The notes under the pieces were generated by a model that saw only the letters and a program-made list of their open reading frames with translations, had not been told where the DNA came from and did not search any database. Positions 59,604 to 64,000 of a DNA stretch of 64,000 nucleotides are shown one piece after another. Source of the DNA: Alteromonas hispanica (GTDB taxonomy: Bacteria > Pseudomonadota > Gammaproteobacteria > Enterobacterales > Alteromonadaceae); NCBI RefSeq assembly GCF_010500915.1, contig NZ_JAAAWP010000001.1, positions 248,001 through 312,000 of the forward strand, in the 5' to 3' direction. A program made the position numbers and the translations under genes. Position 1 is the first letter of the stretch. Each line of letters begins with the position of its first letter.

Positions 59604-61313
59604 TTAATTGGACTGTGACTTAGCAACAAACGCTTCGTAGGTAGCTAGCCAGTAAGCGGCCTCGTTTTGATTGCCTTTGTGATGAAACGCCTGAAAAAAG
59701 TTCATTGATATAGGGCGTTGAGCCTCTTGCTTTTCCAATTGCTGTTGCCATAACACTAAATAGAGTGGCGGTATTACGCCGGAATCGTGGTGTTCCATAA
59801 ATGTAATACGCCGACTTGGCTTATAACTTTTCAGCGCCAGTCCTTCACAGGTTTTTGCCTTTGCAACAATTGTATTCGGGTCGATTGCCGACCAGCGAGC
59901 AACGGTTTCTATGGGTGAGTAGTAATTGGGGCTATCGATAACCAAATTTGGCGGCGCAAAGTCGCCTATACGCTGTGTATTACACAACTTCGTCGCCATA
60001 CTTTTTGCTATCGGATACTCATCAGCAAAACCTGCAAAGTGAGCAAGTTCATGCACAAAAACCGAATACGTATCGCCGATATCCAAATACATGACACCGT
60101 TTTGCACGTTTGCTTTGCCTTGCTTGGCAACAATAACCGCGTGACTGAACTGTCGCTTCTTGGCAATGCTTGCTAAAGGTGTCACGTCGCATCCCAACAA
60201 ATTCCTATTGTTAAAGCTGTCGGTACATTTCAGTACGTCTTTTTGAAGCCATACTGGAGGTGCAACACAGAGCGAGAGCGATACAAGCCTGTCATCGTTT
60301 TTAAATTTACGATAAAAGCTATCTGCCCTAGTCATAGTGGCTAACGTTGAAGCAAAAGGTTGAATTCGCTGTAAACAGCGCCCCTCATCGCCCCAGTTAT
60401 ACGGTTTAATATTGCTAAGCGTTGTAGGTGAATAGCGCTCTATAATGGCCAATGCATCTTTTGCTTGCGTTTGTCCTAGTTGAGCCGCTTCACTTAAGTA
60501 TTTTTTAGCCTCGTTAAATTCACCGTCATCCCATAACAAACGGCCATATTTGAACGCGCTCTGCATATCTAAAGAGGCTGTTACAGCAAGTAAAGGCTTT
60601 GCTTTCGCATTTTCATCATGCAGAAGATACCAGTCGGCCAAAGCCGCCTGAGCAGGCACATAGCCCTGCTCTGCCGCACGAATCAACCATTTCTCTCGTT
60701 TTTTAGGGTTTTGCGACGACATGGCATAGGCCAATTGCGCCTCAGGCACGTTTCCCTTAGCTGCTAACGCCATGAACTCTTCTGATGTACCGTCACTGCC
60801 TTTTTGTTGATAGAGCAACCAGGCCGCATCCGCGTTGTCTAGCGTCACCAACTTTTGCAGCCAATACTCGGTATCTAATGGATAAGCATCGCTTGCGTGA
60901 TTACGCTCAGCGTTTTGATTAACTTGTTGCGTAGCGATTTCTGTGGTTTCAATATTGTTTGGTAGTTCTGGAAACGCTACTAAATCAGCAGAAGCGCTTT
61001 CTTTCTCGCTGTGGGCGTTTATCTTCTCTAACGCGGCTACGAGTAATTGTTCTGCGCTGGCATCTGCTTGCACAGCAGAAGGAGCGCTTTGTTGAGAAGC
61101 TTCTTGGGAGCTTTCTTCGCGGGCTTGCAGTAATGCGGCACGCCACAATAATGAAAACGCCGCTCGCATGTGATCTGCCTCAACATCGCTCGTGCTTTTT
61201 TGGTCCGTACTAGCAAGGATGGCGTTGGCATTAAACACCAGTTGAGGGATGTAGCGGCTTGTATCACCCGCCACAACAAGCAGTGCAAGCACTGCCAAGA
61301 ATAAACCGCGCAT
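59604..61313 (-). CDS. Sel1-repeat protein with a C-terminal zinc-metalloprotease motif
   Basis: A 569-residue exported protein (N-terminal hydrophobic segment, about residues 3-15). After a Gln/Ala/Ser-rich region come Sel1/TPR-like repeats (about 170-310: AKGNVPEAQLAYAMSSQNP, AEQGYVPAQAALADWYLLHD, AAQLGQTQAKDALAII). The C-terminal third has VHELAHFAGFADEY near residue 420, i.e. HExxH followed by a G and DEY as in some gluzincin/IgA-peptidase-like enzymes. The HExxH residues are intact, so proteolysis is plausible. It lies 12 bp after nlpI, an adaptor that in E. coli delivers substrates to a protease. I know no named family for the full protein. Confidence 0.75.
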   Translation of the reverse strand: MRGLFLAVLALLVVAGDTSRYIPQLVFNANAILASTDQKSTSDVEADHMRAAFSLLWRAALLQAREESSQEASQQSAPSAVQADASAEQLLVAALEKINAHSEKESASADLVAFPELPNNIETTEIATQQVNQNAERNHASDAYPLDTEYWLQKLVTLDNADAAWLLYQQKGSDGTSEEFMALAAKGNVPEAQLAYAMSSQNPKKREKWLIRAAEQGYVPAQAALADWYLLHDENAKAKPLLAVTASLDMQSAFKYGRLLWDDGEFNEAKKYLSEAAQLGQTQAKDALAIIERYSPTTLSNIKPYNWGDEGRCLQRIQPFASTLATMTRADSFYRKFKNDDRLVSLSLCVAPPVWLQKDVLKCTDSFNNRNLLGCDVTPLASIAKKRQFSHAVIVAKQGKANVQNGVMYLDIGDTYSVFVHELAHFAGFADEYPIAKSMATKLCNTQRIGDFAPPNLVIDSPNYYSPIETVARWSAIDPNTIVAKAKTCEGLALKSYKPSRRITFMEHHDSGVIPPLYLVLWQQQLEKQEAQRPISMNFFQAFHHKGNQNEAAYWLATYEAFVAKSQSN

Positions 61314-61325
61314 TGTTTAAACGAA

Positions 61326-62228
61326 CTATTCGCTGTCTACCGACACATCGTCGGTTCGCTGACGCAATCGATTTAGCTCTATACGTGCGTATCTATGTTC
61401 AACATAGTCATAAACATTGGTGCTCAGCGCTAATTTAAAATAGTTCGAGGCAATGCCTTTATTTCCCCTTTGGCTATGGTACTTACCTAAGTAAAAGTAA
61501 GCCTCACACAAACGGTCGGTAAGTGCTTTTTGACTTGCGATACCTTTTAGTAATGAATTAAGTACCGTATTTTCATCAACAACACCTAAAAACAAATCAA
61601 CAAGTGAAGTAGCCCAGTGTCCGTTGTCTAATAAAGGTCTTATCGACGCTAAATATTCTGCGCCTTGTTGAGGTGATACTTCATAGTTTGCAAAATAAGA
61701 CCACAGCGCTCTGAACGGGTCTTTTTCGTCTTTTTTAAGAAATACCGCTAGGTCACTGGTAGCCAACTCTGCTCTGCCACCGTAATAAAGCGCTATACCG
61801 CGATTCAAAAACGCAAAGTCTAAGTCTGGGTTTATCTCAAGCGTTGAATCAAACGCTTCATACGCCTGAATAAAATCGTTTTGTTGAATATAGTGAATGC
61901 CAATGGAGTTGTACGCCTCTGCGTAGTCTGGCTTTAGGTTTATTGCTTGGCTATAGTCGAACTGCGCTAAGCCATTAAGGCCCACACTGTCGTACAACAT
62001 ACCGCGCTGAAAATGCAATTCTGCTTTATCTCCGTCAGATAAAGCAGCGCTTGTTAATATCTGATTATATCGAGCAATCGCCATTTGCGAGCGAGGGTTC
62101 GCGGGCGCCGGCTCGGCCAGTAGGAGGTTACCCATTTGACTGCGCTTAACTTCTGGCTGTGTTTGCGCACAACCGGTTAAAATACAAGCAATTAGGAAAA
62201 AAAAGATGAGACTAACGTTTCTGCGCAT
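61326..62228 (-). CDS. nlpI: NlpI-like TPR lipoprotein
   Basis: A 300-residue lipoprotein (lipobox ILTGC in residues 15-23 region) with TPR repeats: LHFQRGMLYDSVGLNGLAQFDYSQAI, AYNSIGIHYIQQNDFIQAYEAFDSTLE, FAFLNRGIALYYGGRAEL. These match E. coli NlpI, which is an outer-membrane adaptor that helps the Prc protease and peptidoglycan enzymes. The start at 62228 is chosen as the ATG that makes the lipoprotein signal; an upstream extension overlaps cdd and is rejected. There is no strong ribosome site. It forms a two-gene unit with the zinc-protease-motif gene. Confidence 0.88.
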   Translation of the reverse strand: MRRNVSLIFFFLIACILTGCAQTQPEVKRSQMGNLLLAEPAPANPRSQMAIARYNQILTSAALSDGDKAELHFQRGMLYDSVGLNGLAQFDYSQAINLKPDYAEAYNSIGIHYIQQNDFIQAYEAFDSTLEINPDLDFAFLNRGIALYYGGRAELATSDLAVFLKKDEKDPFRALWSYFANYEVSPQQGAEYLASIRPLLDNGHWATSLVDLFLGVVDENTVLNSLLKGIASQKALTDRLCEAYFYLGKYHSQRGNKGIASNYFKLALSTNVYDYVEHRYARIELNRLRQRTDDVSVDSE

Positions 62229-62362
62229 GGTAAAAAAGCATTCTGTAAAAAAAGAAAAATCCGCTGGTATAAAAAGTACACACCTGGCGCGGCGTTGATG
62301 CCGCAACCTTCTCGCATTTAGTGAGAAAAGTAAAGTGTAATAGGCGGGTAACAAAGGTAGCT

Positions 62363-62770
62363 ATGAAGAAAAATAACCTAGAAAAACTGTCACAACTTGC
62401 ATTTAACGCACAGCGTTTTTCCCATTCCCCTTACTCTGGTTTTAAAGTTGGTGCCGCTATAGAAACTGACTCTGGTGATATGTTTGCAGGCTGCAACGTA
62501 GAAAATACCGCCTTCCCTTTGGGTCAGTGTGCAGAAGCTTCAGCAATTGGCAGTATGGTTTCTAATGGACACAAGCGTATCGCTCACATCGTTATTGCAA
62601 GTCCTAATGAAGATATGTGCTTTCCCTGCGGTGGCTGTAGACAAAAGATTGCAGAGTTTGCCAGCGATGACACCCCAGTAACCATGATAACCAATACCGG
62701 TGAAAGACTTGAAACAACCATTGGCGAACTATTACCCAACGCATTTAGGGCTTACGACTTAGAGAAGTAA
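62363..62770 (+). CDS. cdd: Cytidine deaminase
   Basis: A 135-residue homotetramer-type cytidine deaminase. The zinc site has GQCAEASAI near residues 53-61 (Cys and the proton-shuttle Glu) and PCGGCRQ near 90-96. It converts cytidine and deoxycytidine to uridine forms in pyrimidine salvage. The start at 62363 follows AAAGGT; the longer frame overlaps nlpI. Divergent from nlpI by about 130 bp. Confidence 0.95.
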   Translation: MKKNNLEKLSQLAFNAQRFSHSPYSGFKVGAAIETDSGDMFAGCNVENTAFPLGQCAEASAIGSMVSNGHKRIAHIVIASPNEDMCFPCGGCRQKIAEFASDDTPVTMITNTGERLETTIGELLPNAFRAYDLEK

Positions 62771-62787
62771 CCACAAAATGGAAAGGC

Positions 62788-62919
62788 TTACGGGTTAGGC
62801 TTGTTATTGTTGTTGTCGTCTTGGCGCCTATTGAGTTTCATTGCTGCAAAAAAACCAATAAAGAAAACAGCGAAAATGACAACGCCTACCCATATTAAAA
62901 CGTTCAATAAAAAATCCAT
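62788..62919 (-). CDS. Small single-pass membrane protein, 43 residues
   Basis: A short minus-strand frame encoding 43 residues: MDFLLNVLIWVGVVIFAVFF, continuing hydrophobic to about residue 27, then a basic and Asn-rich tail ending NKPNP. The hydrophobic N-terminal helix and polar tail fit a small inner-membrane protein. AAGGA lies 11 nt before the ATG, a rather long spacing. It is between cdd and ggt and could be translated from the ggt transcript. No function known. Confidence 0.65.
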   Translation of the reverse strand: MDFLLNVLIWVGVVIFAVFFIGFFAAMKLNRRQDDNNNNKPNP

Positions 62920-62968
62920 GTTACAAGCTTTCCTTTTGCCAAGTTAAATTTTAGTGACACCGTATTTA

Positions 62969-63009
62969 AAGTATAGAGCAATAAGCCATCTGCGAACCGC
63001 TCTATACTT
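62969..63009 (-). terminator. Terminator-like hairpin after ggt
   Basis: A perfect 11-bp stem (AAGTATAGAGC / GCTCTATACTT) with a 19-nt loop lies 40 bp after the ggt stop codon. Only a short T/A-rich tail follows on the minus strand, so termination is probable but not certain. Confidence 0.55.
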
Positions 63010-63048
63010 ATTTGGATCTCGATTAGCTTTTATGTTGAGCTAGCTTCG

Positions 63049-63999
63049 CTACTTCCCAACTGCAATCCCTTCTCTTCTAGGGTCGGCGCCACCTATCAAC
63101 TTACCTGATTTGACCTGAATGCCGTGTAACCCACTGTTCAGATCTATCACTTTGACATTATGACCCAACGCCTTGAGCGGCTCTTCTAGACCAATAATGG
63201 GGGTGCCTTTCTCGAGCGCTGTGTAATCGTTTCTATTGGTTATTTTAGGAAGATTTATGGCCTGTTGAATATTTAACCCGTAATCCAACATACCAATAAG
63301 AGTTTGTGCGACATAACTCACTATTCTTGAACCACCTGGCGAGCCCACCACAATTTCTAATTCGCCTTCTTCATCGAATACCATTGTTGGGCTCATTGCA
63401 CTGCGAGGACGCTTACCCGGCTCTACCCGGTTAGGAACAGGGAAGCGGTTTTTCGTAGGCGAAAATGAAAAGTCTGTTAGCTGATTATTGAGTAGAAAAC
63501 CACCTACCATAATGCCCGAACCAAACATGAATTCGATACTTGTTGTCATCGAAACCGCATTACCCTCTTTATCTACAATAGATACATGAGACGTATTCGG
63601 TAATTCCATGGAGGTCCCCATAGCAATCTCTGTTCCCGCATAAGGATTACCGGCTCTTGCACGATGCCAGCGCTCTTCTAAACTTATTCCCTCTGCTCTT
63701 CGCTCTAAATAGGCTGTGTTAATCATTGCGGCGAAAGGAAGGTTGGTAAAGTCGCTATCGGCAATATACTTTTCTCTGTCAGCGTAGGAGAGCGCGCTTG
63801 CTTGAGTATATAAATGCGCAAACTCTGCAGAGTTTAGAGGATATTGACCAATATTTTTGTCTTCTAACATTTTTAAAATTTGAAAAACGTTAACGCCACC
63901 AGAACTTGGCGGTGGCATGCCGCAAATACGCTTTTCATGGTATGTACCGCAAACTGGGCTGCGCTTTTTCGCTTCGTAATTAGCTAAATCGTCTACCGA
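63049..63999 (-). CDS. ggt: Gamma-glutamyltransferase, N-terminal part outside window
   Basis: The frame is open to the window edge, so the protein's N-terminus is missing; about 316 C-terminal codons are visible. The visible part has CGMPPPSSGGVN, then the N-terminal-nucleophile site NTSHVSIVDKEGNAVSMTTSIEFMFGSG (autocatalytic cleavage before the Thr), and NRVEPGKRPRSAMSPTMVFDEEGEL. In this family the enzyme transfers or hydrolyses the gamma-glutamyl group of glutathione, usually in the periplasm. A methionine at 63918 is internal and not the true start. Confidence 0.93.
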   Translation of the reverse strand, partial: SVDDLANYEAKKRSPVCGTYHEKRICGMPPPSSGGVNVFQILKMLEDKNIGQYPLNSAEFAHLYTQASALSYADREKYIADSDFTNLPFAAMINTAYLERRAEGISLEERWHRARAGNPYAGTEIAMGTSMELPNTSHVSIVDKEGNAVSMTTSIEFMFGSGIMVGGFLLNNQLTDFSFSPTKNRFPVPNRVEPGKRPRSAMSPTMVFDEEGELEIVVGSPGGSRIVSYVAQTLIGMLDYGLNIQQAINLPKITNRNDYTALEKGTPIIGLEEPLKALGHNVKVIDLNSGLHGIQVKSGKLIGGADPRREGIAVGK

Positions 64000-64000
64000 C

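Overview
The window looks like a chromosomal segment of a marine gammaproteobacterium of the Alteromonas type. This is inferred from moderate GC, gene content and gene order: TonB receptor-based starch uptake, divergent gltA/sdhCDAB followed by sucABCD, comEC-msbA-lpxK-ycaR-kdsB, and cysZ divergent from smc-zipA-ligA. I see no tRNA, rRNA, insertion sequence, prophage or CRISPR array. Both window ends cut genes: a LacI-family regulator on the left and a gamma-glutamyltransferase on the right.

Positions 1-24,000 hold a starch/maltodextrin utilisation region. It has a LacI-family regulator (5' end missing), a GH13 lipoprotein amylase, an MFS sugar transporter, a cyclomaltodextrinase, a second GH13 lipoprotein amylase, a large lipoprotein pullulanase with three tandem C-terminal modules, two TonB-dependent receptors and a tryptophan-halogenase-family flavoprotein. 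The identical 14-bp near-palindrome (TGAATACGTATGCA in the gene sense) precedes four transcription units. At each it lies 5-6 bp upstream of a candidate -35 hexamer, which suggests one regulon probably controlled by the LacI-family protein. The likely logic is: pullulanase and amylases on the cell surface or in the periplasm cut starch, the receptors import oligosaccharides across the outer membrane, cyclomaltodextrinase trims them, and the MFS carrier takes them into the cytoplasm. Three unrelated genes interrupt the region: a SpoU/TrmH-type methyltransferase, a PEP-CTERM-type acyltransferase and a patatin-like protein.

Positions 24,000-36,000 hold the citric acid cycle cluster: sucD, sucC, sucB, sucA, sdhB, sdhA, sdhD and sdhC on the minus strand, and gltA divergent on the plus strand. 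The E2 subunit (SucB) carries two lipoyl domains. Hairpins between sdhB and sucA and between sucB and sucC could set expression steps within the cluster.

Positions 36,000-44,000 hold housekeeping and small unknown genes: a DUF3429 membrane protein, pirin, glutathionyl-hydroquinone reductase, tcdA, an unknown protein with a TTG start, a DUF2919 membrane protein, rimO and a short-chain dehydrogenase. Positions 43,500-50,300 hold the comEC-msbA-lpxK-ycaR-kdsB lipid A/LPS cluster. Positions 50,500-59,500 hold a DUF2062 gene, ligA, zipA, smc and cysZ. The last part holds an uncharacterised Sel1-repeat protein with a zinc-protease motif next to the NlpI lipoprotein gene, cytidine deaminase, a 43-residue single-pass membrane protein and the ggt fragment.
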